64,000 nt of DNA from Dehalococcoidia bacterium (lineage in GTDB: Bacteria > Chloroflexota > Dehalococcoidia > Tepidiformales > Tepidiformaceae): the NCBI GenBank assembly GCA_020847985.1, contig JADLBC010000008.1, forward strand, positions 62,001-126,000, in the 5' to 3' direction. A program made the position numbers and the translations under genes. Below the pieces are notes generated by a model. That model made no database searches. It worked only from the letters and a program-made list of their open reading frames with translations, and was not told where the DNA came from. Shown here in pieces: positions 42,192-49,425 of this stretch. Positions within the stretch are counted from its first letter, which is position 1; each line of letters starts with the position of its first letter.

Positions 42192-42197
42192 TACAAT
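42192..42197 (+). promoter_or_regulatory. -10 element for folC, leaderless arrangement
   Basis: TACAAT ends 6 bases before the GTG at 42204, so transcription should begin at or next to the start codon. Confidence 0.55.
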
Positions 42198-42203
42198 GCC
42201 CGC

Positions 42204-43544
42204 GTGGATTACCGCGCCGCCATCGATTACCTGCTTTCCTTCACCGACCTCGAACGCGGTGTCCAGCGCTCCGCCGACCCCGCCATGAGCCTGGAGTCCA
42301 TGCGTTCGCTGCTCGCCCGCCTCGATTACCCCCAGCGCGGCCGGAACACGGTTCACATAACGGGCTCGAAGGGCAAGGGCAGCACCTCCGCGATGATCGA
42401 AGGCATCCTCCGCTGGCAGGGCAACTCCACCTCCCTCTTCACCAGCCCGCACCTGCACTCCTATACCGAGCGCATCGCCCTCGATGGCCACGCCGTCTCG
42501 CGCGAGGAGTTCGCCGCCGGCCTCGAGGCGATTCGCCCGGCCGTCGCCGCCGAAAACGAGAGCGCCGGCGGCAATGTCAGCACCTTCGGCATCATGACCG
42601 CCCTCTTCTTCTGGCTTACTCGCGCCCAGGCCCAGCCGGTGAACTGGCAGGTGGTCGAAGTCGGCCTCGGCGGCACCTTCGATACCACCAACGTCTTCGA
42701 TACCGTCGATGTCTCCGTCATCACCCCGATCTCGCTCGAACACACCGCCATCCTCGGCAACACCTGCGAGGAGATCGCTCGCGACAAGGCCGGCATCATC
42801 AAGCCCAAAAGCATCTGCGTCATGGCCGCCCAGCACGATCCCGCCGCCGCCGAGGTCATTCGCCGCCGATGCGATGACCTGGGCACCGATCTCATCGAGG
42901 TCGGCGCGCTGTACGAAGCCGAGGTGCTGGAGAAGTTCCCGTTCGGCCAGTCCTTCCGTCTGCACGGCCCGCACGGCACACGCGAACTGCGCACCCCCAT
43001 GCTCGGCCGCCACCAGGTCGAAAACGCCGCCACCGCCGTCGCCGTCGCCGATGCCCTGCGCGGCCGCGGCCACACCATCAGCGACCAGGCCATCGCCGAT
43101 GGTCTCGCCCGCACCCGCGTCCCCGGCCGCCTGGAAGTCATGGGGCAGAAGCCGCTCATTCTCGCCGATGGCGCCCACAACGGCGAAAGCGCCGCCGCCC
43201 TCGCGATCGCCATCAAGGAGTACTTCCGCTGGAAGCGCTGCTTCCTCATCGTCGGCACCATGCGCGACAAGGACGTGCAGGCCATCGGCTACAAGCTCGC
43301 CCGCTTTGCCGACCTCATCATCTGCACCGGCTTCAACAGCCCTCGCGCCTACGAGCCCATGGCCATGGTCACGGAGATGGGTTTCTTCGGTCCCGCCGCC
43401 GTCTCCGAACCCACCATCGCCGATGCCCTCGATACCGCCCTTTCGCACGCCGGCCCGGATGACCTGGTTCTCATCACCGGCTCCCTCTATCTCGTGGCCG
43501 AAGCGCGCGCCCACCTCCTCGGCGACGCCGTCGACGCCGATTAG
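42204..43544 (+). CDS. folC: Folylpolyglutamate synthase / dihydrofolate synthase
   Basis: This is a 446-residue Mur-ligase-fold enzyme that adds glutamate to folates. It has VDYRAAIDYLLSFTDLERG at the start (family-typical), the P-loop ITGSKGKGSTS near residue 52, FTSPHLHSYTERI, VEVGLGGTFDTTNVF and the C-terminal LADGAHNGESAAAL. The GTG at 42204 is the only start that fits both the family N-terminus and the TACAAT element. A hairpin separates it from the convergent cyclophilin gene. Confidence 0.93.
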   Translation: MDYRAAIDYLLSFTDLERGVQRSADPAMSLESMRSLLARLDYPQRGRNTVHITGSKGKGSTSAMIEGILRWQGNSTSLFTSPHLHSYTERIALDGHAVSREEFAAGLEAIRPAVAAENESAGGNVSTFGIMTALFFWLTRAQAQPVNWQVVEVGLGGTFDTTNVFDTVDVSVITPISLEHTAILGNTCEEIARDKAGIIKPKSICVMAAQHDPAAAEVIRRRCDDLGTDLIEVGALYEAEVLEKFPFGQSFRLHGPHGTRELRTPMLGRHQVENAATAVAVADALRGRGHTISDQAIADGLARTRVPGRLEVMGQKPLILADGAHNGESAAALAIAIKEYFRWKRCFLIVGTMRDKDVQAIGYKLARFADLIICTGFNSPRAYEPMAMVTEMGFFGPAAVSEPTIADALDTALSHAGPDDLVLITGSLYLVAEARAHLLGDAVDAD

Positions 43545-43555
43545 TGCACGCGAAA

Positions 43556-43581
43556 GAGGGGCCCCGGATTCGGAGCCCCTC
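43556..43581. terminator. Hairpin between folC and the cyclophilin gene
   Basis: GAGGGGC (43556-43562) pairs with GCCCCTC (43575-43581). It lies between convergent genes. Confidence 0.55.
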
Positions 43582-43606
43582 TCGCATTCGCTGCGTCTGC
43601 CCGGCC

Positions 43607-44110
43607 CTACGCCTCGGCGATGCTCACGCTACTGATGGTCACCGGCGCCACCGGGCGGTCCTGCGCCCCCGTCGGCGCCCCCGCGATCGCGTCCAGCACA
43701 TCCTCGCCCGCCGTCAGCTTCCCGAAGATGGTGTAGTTCGGCGGCAAGGGATAGTCCGCGTGCATGATGAAGAACTGGCTGCCGTTCGTGTTCGGGCCCG
43801 CGTTCGCCATCGCGAGCGTTCCGCGCGCGTACGGGCGCTTCACCGGTTCGTCCGCGAAGCGGTAGCCGGGCCCGCCACGGCCCGTCCCCGTCGGATCGCC
43901 GCCCTGGATCATGAAGCCGCTAATCACCCGGTGGAAGATGACGTCGCTGTAGTAGCCGTCCCGCGCGAGGAACACGAAGTTGTTCACCGTCGCCGGCGCT
44001 TCCCCCGCGAACAGGTCCGCCGTCATCGTGCCGGCCGTCGTCTCGATCGTCGCCGAATACGTCTTCTTGGGGTCGATGGTCAGCGCGGGCGGCGCCGAAT
44101 ACTGCTTCAC
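43607..44110 (-). CDS. Cyclophilin-type peptidyl-prolyl cis-trans isomerase
   Basis: This is a 167-residue single-domain cyclophilin with catalytic FHRVISGFMIQGGDPTGTG, the NTNGSQFFIMHAD strand and FGKLTAGEDVLDAI. It has no signal peptide and is presumably cytoplasmic. I chose the GTG at 44110 because CGGAGG lies just upstream and the first strand follows (YSATIETTAGTMTADLF); the frame is open further upstream but is Arg/Trp-rich non-protein sequence. Confidence 0.92.
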   Translation of the reverse strand: MKQYSAPPALTIDPKKTYSATIETTAGTMTADLFAGEAPATVNNFVFLARDGYYSDVIFHRVISGFMIQGGDPTGTGRGGPGYRFADEPVKRPYARGTLAMANAGPNTNGSQFFIMHADYPLPPNYTIFGKLTAGEDVLDAIAGAPTGAQDRPVAPVTISSVSIAEA

Positions 44111-44189
44111 TGGGCCTCCGAAGGGAGAGATTCCCTCCAGCCTACCCCATCGAACACACCCGCGCCCCGGGCGTAACCGCGGGCTCGCG

Positions 44190-44693
44190 CTACGCACCGG
44201 CCAGCGCCACCGCCAGCGAAACCGCCGCTTCGATGCCGAAACGCGTGTCCACCACCACGGCCGGCACATCGAATCCCTGCGCCCGCCCGCGCATCAGTTC
44301 GAACACCCGCACGTTCGCCTGCGAGTGCCCCACCCGCGGCTGCCTGAGCCGCTCGCGGACGACATCCTCCGGCGCCGTCACCCGGATGGCGATGAGCCTC
44401 GCGCCGGCCGCCGCTGCCGCGCGCACGAAGCGCCGCCGGTCGCGGTTGGTCAGGTTCGTCGCATCGACGATGACGCTCCGGCCCGCGGCCAGCGCCGCAT
44501 CCACTCGCCGCCCCACGATGGCGAATACCCGTCCGCTCTCTTTGGCCGTGTACGTCGGTTGCGCCGCCAGCGAACGCCGGACCGCGTCGCTTTCGATGTG
44601 CTCGGCGCCCGTGCGCGCGGCGAGCGCCTGTGCGAAGGTGGTCTTGCCCGCCCCGGGCATGCCGGAGAGCAGAAAGAGCGCCGGTTGTCCCAT
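44190..44693 (-). CDS. P-loop kinase-like ATPase
   Basis: This is a 167-residue protein with Walker A GMPGAGKTT at 11-19, ESDAVRR, VIVDATNLTNRDRRRF (a Walker B-like strand with the substrate helix) and a lid region VVRERLRQP. This resembles the AAA_33/PNK-like small kinases (polynucleotide, gluconate or chloramphenicol kinase types); the phosphate acceptor is unknown. It is divergent from rpsO. Confidence 0.83.
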   Translation of the reverse strand: MGQPALFLLSGMPGAGKTTFAQALAARTGAEHIESDAVRRSLAAQPTYTAKESGRVFAIVGRRVDAALAAGRSVIVDATNLTNRDRRRFVRAAAAAGARLIAIRVTAPEDVVRERLRQPRVGHSQANVRVFELMRGRAQGFDVPAVVVDTRFGIEAAVSLAVALAGA

Positions 44694-44697
44694 GAAA

Positions 44698-44727
44698 TTG
44701 CCGTAGAACGCGAGCCTGTGCTAGGCT
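44698..44727 (+). promoter_or_regulatory. Putative promoter of rpsO
   Basis: TTGCCG (44698-44703), an 18-base spacer and TAGGCT (44722-44727), about 44 bases before the rpsO start. Confidence 0.4.
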
Positions 44728-44770
44728 CGAACCGTTCACAAGATAGGCAAAGGAAGAGTCGAGAAGAAGG

Positions 44771-45037
44771 TTGCTGACGAAAGATCGAAAAGACGAACTG
44801 GTTCAAAGCTACGCGGTCCACGCCGGTGACACGGGGTCGCCGGAGGTTCAGGTGGCAATCCTGACCGAGCGGATCAAGTACCTGACGACGCATCTCAAGG
44901 CCAACAAGCACGACTACCACACGCGTCGTGGCCTCCTGAAGCTCGTCGGTGCCCGCCGCCGCCACCTTCGCTACCTCAACAACCGCGACGTCAACCGCTA
45001 CCGCGAACTGATCGCCCGCCTCGGCCTCCGCAAATAG
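44771..45037 (+). CDS. rpsO: 30S ribosomal protein S15
   Basis: This 88-residue protein is nearly full consensus: [46 protein letters not shown] and a C-terminal [13 protein letters not shown]15 binds 16S rRNA at the h20-h22 junction. The start is TTG at 44771, giving MLTKDRK as in the family, after a GAGAAGAAGG site. It is directly upstream of pnp, the usual rpsO-pnp order, with a terminator-like hairpin overlapping its stop. Confidence 0.97.
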   Translation: MLTKDRKDELVQSYAVHAGDTGSPEVQVAILTERIKYLTTHLKANKHDYHTRRGLLKLVGARRRHLRYLNNRDVNRYRELIARLGLRK

Positions 45038-45050
45038 CGGAGGCCTTTGT
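45023..45050 (+). terminator. Terminator overlapping the rpsO stop codon
   Basis: GGCCTCCGC (45023-45031) and GCGGAGGCC (45037-45045) with loop AAATA and TTTGT. The rpsO TAG lies at the base of the loop, so translating ribosomes would interfere with folding. Confidence 0.7.
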
Positions 45051-45259
45051 TCGTCGCCTTCCCCGCGCCTCCAGGGCCGGGGAGCGGGCCAGGGGCCGGC
45101 CCGCATCGATTTGCCTGAACACGCTCAACCTCACCTTTGCCGGCGTCCCCCAGTCAGCGGGACGTTCCACCACAGCCCCTTCGGCGCGTGCCATGCGCGC
45201 GGGGCATGACTGCTCCCTGGAATCAGCGAGCGCAAAGCGGAAGTAGAAGTAAGAGATAC

Positions 45260-47755
45260 ATGGAACCCAGGACCTACGAACTCGAAGTCGGTGGGAAGAC
45301 CCTCACCATCCAGTACGGCATCCTCGCCCAGCAGGCCAACGGCGCCGTCACCGTCCGCCAGGGCGATACCGTCGTCCTCGTCACCGCCACCATGGCCGAT
45401 GCGCGCGAGGGCGTTGATTTCTTCCCCCTCACCGTCGATTACGAGGAGCGCCTCTACGCTGTCGGCAAAATCCCCGGCAGCTTCCCCCGCCGCGAAGGCC
45501 GCGCCAGCAACGAAGCCATCCTCGCGATGCGCCTCACGGACCGCCCCCTTCGCCCCCTCTTCCCCAAGGGCTTCCGCAACGAAGTCCAGATCGTCGCCAT
45601 GACGCTCTCCGCCGACGGCGAGAACCAGCCCGATACGCTCATCACCGTCGGCGCCAGCGCCGCCCTCATGATTAGCGACATCCCCTTCCTCGGGCCCGTC
45701 AGCTCCGTCCGCGTCGCCCGCGTCAATGGCGAATTCGTCGTCAATCCCACCTTCGAGCAGGCCGATACCGGCGACCTAGACATCATCGTCGCCGGCACCA
45801 GGGACGCCGTCGTCATGGTCGAAGCCGGCGCGAAGAGCGCGCCCGAGCATGCCGTCCTCGAGGCCATCGAGATCGCGATGAACGCCAACCGCGAAATCAT
45901 CGCCCTCCAGGAGCAGATCGCCGCCGAAGCCGCCCCGACGAAGAAGCCCTTCGTCCCCCACGTCGACAACCAGGACGCCTTCGATACCGTCGCCGGGCAT
46001 CTCGCGGACCGCATCGAGGAAGTCGTCGGCACCGCCGCCAGCGAGCGCAGCGATGCCAACAAGGCCCTCCGCCAGGAGCTCATCGCCAGCTTCGGCGAGC
46101 GCTTCACCAACAGCGAACTCGGCGACGCGCTCTTCAACGTGATCAAGAAGGCCATGCGCAAGCGCATCCTCGAACAGGGTGTCCGCGCCGATGGCCGCAA
46201 CGTCACCCAGATTCGCGACCTCGATATCCACGTCGGCGTCCTCCCCCGCACCCACGGGAGCGGCCTCTTCCAGCGCGGCCAGTCGCAGGCCCTCACCATC
46301 GCCACCCTGGGCGGCCTTTCGATGGTGCAGAAGCTCGACACGCTCTCGCCGGATAACACGAAGCGGTACCTCCACCACTACAACTTCCCGCCGTTCTCCG
46401 TCGGCGAGGCCCGCCCCATGCGCGGCCCCGGCCGCCGCGAAATCGGCCACGGCGCCCTCGCCGAGCGCGCCCTCGAGCCCGTCATTCCCACCGAGGACGA
46501 TTTCCCTTACGCCATCCGTGTCGTGAGCGAGATCATGTCCTCCAACGGCTCCACCTCGATGGCCAGCGTCTGCGGCAGCACGCTCGCCCTCATGGATGCC
46601 GGCGTGCCCATTCTCGCCCCCGTCGCGGGCATCGCCATGGGTCTCATCATGGGCGAAGACGGCAACTACCAGGTCCTCACCGACATCGCCGGCCAGGAAG
46701 ACTTCATGGGCGACATGGACTTCAAGGTCGCCGGCACCCGCGAGGGCATCACCGCCCTCCAGATGGACATCAAGATCGGCGGCGTCTCCCGCGAACTCCT
46801 CGCGACCGCCCTCGAACGCGCCCGCGATGCCCGCCACTACCTCCTCGACCGCATGCTCGACGTTATCGCCGAGCCCCGCGCCGATGTCTCCGAGTTCGCT
46901 CCGAAGATGTACCGCATCAATATCCTCCAGGACCAGATCGGCACGATCATCGGCCCCGGCGGCAAGATGGTGCGCACGATCCAGGAGGAGTCCGGCGGCG
47001 CCACCATCGATATCCAGGAAGACGGCACCGTCTTCGTCGGCGGCATCAACGAAGCCGTCGCCCGCAAGGCTATCCAGATGATCGAAGGTCTCACCAAAGA
47101 GGTGAAGGTCGGCGAGATCTACACCGGCAAGGTGACCCGCCTCCTCAACTTCGGCGCCTTCGTCGAAATCCTTCCCGGCAAGGAAGGCCTCGTCCACATT
47201 TCGCAGCTCGGCGAAGACCACGTCGAAACCGTCGAGGACGAAGTCTCCGTCGGCGATGAAGTGACCGTCATGGTCAGCGAAATCGACAACCTCGGCCGCA
47301 TCAACCTCTCCCGGCGCGCCGTCCTCCTCGGCGAGGAACCGCCGCCTCCGGGCAGCGGTGGTGGCGGCCGTGGCGGCCGTGGTGGCTTCGGCGGCCGCGG
47401 CGGCGATCGTGGTGGCGACCGCGGCGGCGACCGTGGCCCGCGCGGCGACCGCGGTGGTGACCGCGGCGGCGACCGCCCCCGTGGCGACCAGCGCGGCGGC
47501 GACCGGCCCCCGCGCCAGGGTGGCGGCGGCTTCGGCGGCGGTGACCGTGGCCCGCGCCCCGGTGGCGGCGGTGGTGGTGGTCAGCCTCGCGGCCAGCGCA
47601 GTGATTTCGGTGCTCGTGGCGGCGGCGCCCCGGTCGGCGGCGTGAGCCGCGGCTGGGTTCGCCGCACCGAGGACGCCGGCGGCCCGCCCGCCCCGCCCCC
47701 GCCTCCGCGCCCGGGCCTCGGCGGCGCCGGCCGCTACAGCGACGACGACGAGTAG
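45260..47755 (+). CDS. pnp: Polyribonucleotide nucleotidyltransferase with RGG-rich tail
   Basis: PNPase degrades RNA phosphorolytically from the 3' end. The 831-residue protein has two RNase PH domains (FPRREGRASNEAILAMRLTDRPLRPLFP in the first; GEARPMRGPGRREIGHGALAERAL and SNGSTSMASVCG in the second), a KH domain (IIGPGGKMVRTIQEESG) and an S1 domain (YTGKVTRLLNFGAFVEILPGKEGLVHISQL). From about residue 694 it continues with a tail of over 130 residues rich in Gly, Arg and Asp (repeated GGDRGGDR and RGGRGG types), which is not part of standard PNPase. The ATG at 45260 starts the first domain. Confidence 0.96.
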   Translation: MEPRTYELEVGGKTLTIQYGILAQQANGAVTVRQGDTVVLVTATMADAREGVDFFPLTVDYEERLYAVGKIPGSFPRREGRASNEAILAMRLTDRPLRPLFPKGFRNEVQIVAMTLSADGENQPDTLITVGASAALMISDIPFLGPVSSVRVARVNGEFVVNPTFEQADTGDLDIIVAGTRDAVVMVEAGAKSAPEHAVLEAIEIAMNANREIIALQEQIAAEAAPTKKPFVPHVDNQDAFDTVAGHLADRIEEVVGTAASERSDANKALRQELIASFGERFTNSELGDALFNVIKKAMRKRILEQGVRADGRNVTQIRDLDIHVGVLPRTHGSGLFQRGQSQALTIATLGGLSMVQKLDTLSPDNTKRYLHHYNFPPFSVGEARPMRGPGRREIGHGALAERALEPVIPTEDDFPYAIRVVSEIMSSNGSTSMASVCGSTLALMDAGVPILAPVAGIAMGLIMGEDGNYQVLTDIAGQEDFMGDMDFKVAGTREGITALQMDIKIGGVSRELLATALERARDARHYLLDRMLDVIAEPRADVSEFAPKMYRINILQDQIGTIIGPGGKMVRTIQEESGGATIDIQEDGTVFVGGINEAVARKAIQMIEGLTKEVKVGEIYTGKVTRLLNFGAFVEILPGKEGLVHISQLGEDHVETVEDEVSVGDEVTVMVSEIDNLGRINLSRRAVLLGEEPPPPGSGGGGRGGRGGFGGRGGDRGGDRGGDRGPRGDRGGDRGGDRPRGDQRGGDRPPRQGGGGFGGGDRGPRPGGGGGGGQPRGQRSDFGARGGGAPVGGVSRGWVRRTEDAGGPPAPPPPPRPGLGGAGRYSDDDE

Positions 47756-47911
47756 CGGGGAGCTAATAGCTGCTAGCTAATAGCTGTTAGCTATTGGCGC
47801 TTCGCCATAAGGCGCTCACCAAACGGGCCGGGGATGATTCCCCGGCCCGTTTATTGTTGCCCCACGGCGAAGCGCTAACAGCTATCAGCCAACAGCTAAT
47901 AGCTACCCGCT
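47754..47911. repeat. Inverted heptamer arrays flanking a terminator
   Basis: Left array (47754-47795): AGCGGGG, AGCTAAT, AGCTGCT, AGCTAAT, AGCTGTT, AGCTATT. The right array (47870-47911), read on the minus strand, is AGCGGGT, AGCTATT, AGCTGTT, GGCTGAT, AGCTGTT, AGCGCTT. Both begin inside the TAG stop codon of the adjacent gene (pnp and the convergent Cys-rich gene). GGCGCTTCGCC and GGCGAAGCGC close the inner ends around the terminator hairpin. Confidence 0.85.
47821..47860. terminator. Bidirectional terminator after pnp
   Basis: A perfect 13-base stem AAACGGGCCGGGG (47821-47833) / CCCCGGCCCGTTT (47840-47852) with TTATTGTT following. It is symmetrical enough to serve both convergent genes and is nested between the heptamer arrays. 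Confidence 0.85.
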
Positions 47912-48314
47912 ACCTATTCCAGATCTTCCGGCGGTTCCAGCACCAGTCGCAGCAGCCCATCGGCCGGTCGATGATGACCCTGCCCTCCCGTGCCGGGTAC
48001 ATCCGCGTGCGCACATGCGGTTCGCAGAAGTGCCCGCGGCAGAGCGAGCACTCCAGCCTGGGGTGCGGCACGCAGCCCTCCACCCCGCAGAGCCCCGCCT
48101 GGTTCCGTTGTCGCACCCGCGCCCGGTACTCCATGTGCAGCGCCAGGTCCTCGTGTTTTGCCACACAGCGCTTCGCCGAGCACACCGCTTCGTGCCCGCC
48201 CACGTGGTGCGAATGCAGCGCGCAGAATGCCTTCCCGCAGTACTGGCACGTGTCGATCGCCAGCTCGTGACAGCGAGAGAAGCGGCCGCCCTGCCGGCAG
48301 CTCCCGTGATTCAC
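47910..48314 (-). CDS. Cysteine-rich zinc-finger-like protein
   Basis: A 134-residue protein with 15 cysteines. It has repeated treble-clef or B-box-like units: CQYCGKAFCALHSHHVGGHEAVC and, later, CSLCRGHFCEPHV, separated by a CGVEGC knuckle, and ends CCDWCWNRRK. This looks like an AN1- or B-box-type zinc-binding protein, perhaps binding nucleic acid; no family function can be assigned. The GTG at 48314 is the longest sensible start. It ends within the heptamer array. Confidence 0.7.
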   Translation of the reverse strand: MNHGSCRQGGRFSRCHELAIDTCQYCGKAFCALHSHHVGGHEAVCSAKRCVAKHEDLALHMEYRARVRQRNQAGLCGVEGCVPHPRLECSLCRGHFCEPHVRTRMYPAREGRVIIDRPMGCCDWCWNRRKIWNR

Positions 48315-48381
48315 TCCGCGCCGCGCCCCGTCGTCATCGTTCGATACTGGCGCGCTCGCGGATCCGCGGTCAACCGTCCCC

Positions 48382-49356
48382 TCAGGGGAGCCAGGCGCAC
48401 GCTCCCGGGCCGTCGCCCGTCTCCCGGAACCCGGCCGCGTGCCAGTCCGGCAGCGTGAAGTACTGGACCGTGTTCGTCGCGTTCGAAGTCACCGCCGCGT
48501 AGTCGTTCGAAGGGCTCGTGCAGATCCCGTCGGGCAACGGCAGCACCCGTACCTCCCGCTTCACCCTGAGCCCCTTGAGGTCGATGACCGCGACCCGCGC
48601 GCCCGCGTTCAGCGAAACGGCCACCTGCGCCGATCCCGTGGCGGCGACTCGTGAGGGCCGTCCGCCCACCGTGATGCGCTTCGCCAGCGAAAGGTCCGCG
48701 CGCCGATAGATGCTCACCGTCCCCCCGTCGGCGTCCGCCGTGACCACGTACTCCCCCACGATGGCCACGCTCTCCGGCAGCGCCCCGGTCTCCGCGAAGG
48801 TCACCTCACCCCCCGGCCCGATGCGGCGCAGCCGGTTGTCGCGCGAATCCGTGACGAAGATGCCCGTGCCATCCGTGGCCACGGCGTGGGGCGTGTCGCC
48901 CGCCGCCTCGCGCCCCGCTTCGGCGAAGCTGTCCAACGGTACCCGCACGAGCGCCTTCGCCCGGTCCAGCGTCACCAGGAGCGTGCCCCCCCCTTCCGCC
49001 AGCCCGTGCGGGTCGCCGTCCAGCCGCAGCGCCCGCAGGATTCCCGTCGCCCCCGGCGAGACCTCGACCAGCTCCTGCCCGCGGCCCAGCGTCGCGTAGA
49101 TGCGCCCGTCGATGGCCACCAGCTCGTGCGGCGGGCCCGCGAGCGCGAGCCGCGCCACCTCCGGTTGCTCCGGGGCCGTGAGGTCGAACAGCGACAGGCT
49201 TTCGCCCCGCAGATTGGCGACGAAAAGCCGCCCCTCCGAGGGCGGCTCGATATCCCGGTTCCCAAGGTCGGCCCGCGAAAAGAACAGGATCACCAGCGCC
49301 ATGATGGGCAGCGTGGCGAGTGTGCTCGCGCGATTCAGCTTCGAGGCCGGGATCAT
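48382..49356 (-). CDS. Secreted or membrane-anchored YncE-like beta-propeller protein
   Basis: A 324-residue protein with an N-terminal hydrophobic segment at about 12-27 (TLATLPIMALVILFF), then repeated beta-propeller blades of the YVTN/YncE type: GRLFVANLRGESLSLFDL, GRIYATLGRGQELVEV, GTLLVTLDRAKALVRV, TGIFVTDSRDNRLRRI. Such proteins are extracytoplasmic ligand-binding or scaffold proteins; the ligand is unknown. It lies beyond the last flagellar gene (flgE) but is separated from it by a hairpin, so it is probably an independent unit. Confidence 0.78.
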   Translation of the reverse strand: MIPASKLNRASTLATLPIMALVILFFSRADLGNRDIEPPSEGRLFVANLRGESLSLFDLTAPEQPEVARLALAGPPHELVAIDGRIYATLGRGQELVEVSPGATGILRALRLDGDPHGLAEGGGTLLVTLDRAKALVRVPLDSFAEAGREAAGDTPHAVATDGTGIFVTDSRDNRLRRIGPGGEVTFAETGALPESVAIVGEYVVTADADGGTVSIYRRADLSLAKRITVGGRPSRVAATGSAQVAVSLNAGARVAVIDLKGLRVKREVRVLPLPDGICTSPSNDYAAVTSNATNTVQYFTLPDWHAAGFRETGDGPGACAWLP

Positions 49357-49389
49357 GGTCGTTCTGCGCTCCCTCCACCGCGAACACGA

Positions 49390-49413
49390 GGGCGGCCGGT
49401 CACCCGGCCGCCC
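49390..49413 (-). terminator. Hairpin ending the flagellar operon
   Basis: GGGCGGCCGG (49390-49399) and CCGGCCGCCC (49404-49413) with a 4-base loop, 13 bases beyond the flgE stop. There is no clear T-run. Confidence 0.55.
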
Positions 49414-49425
49414 CCATCGCGCCCA

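Noticed and set aside
47350..47750. GGC/CGN-rich repeats at the 3' end of pnp as a DNA repeat element
   Set aside because: The repeat keeps a single open frame with Gly/Arg/Asp composition to the stop, so it is better read as an RGG protein tail.
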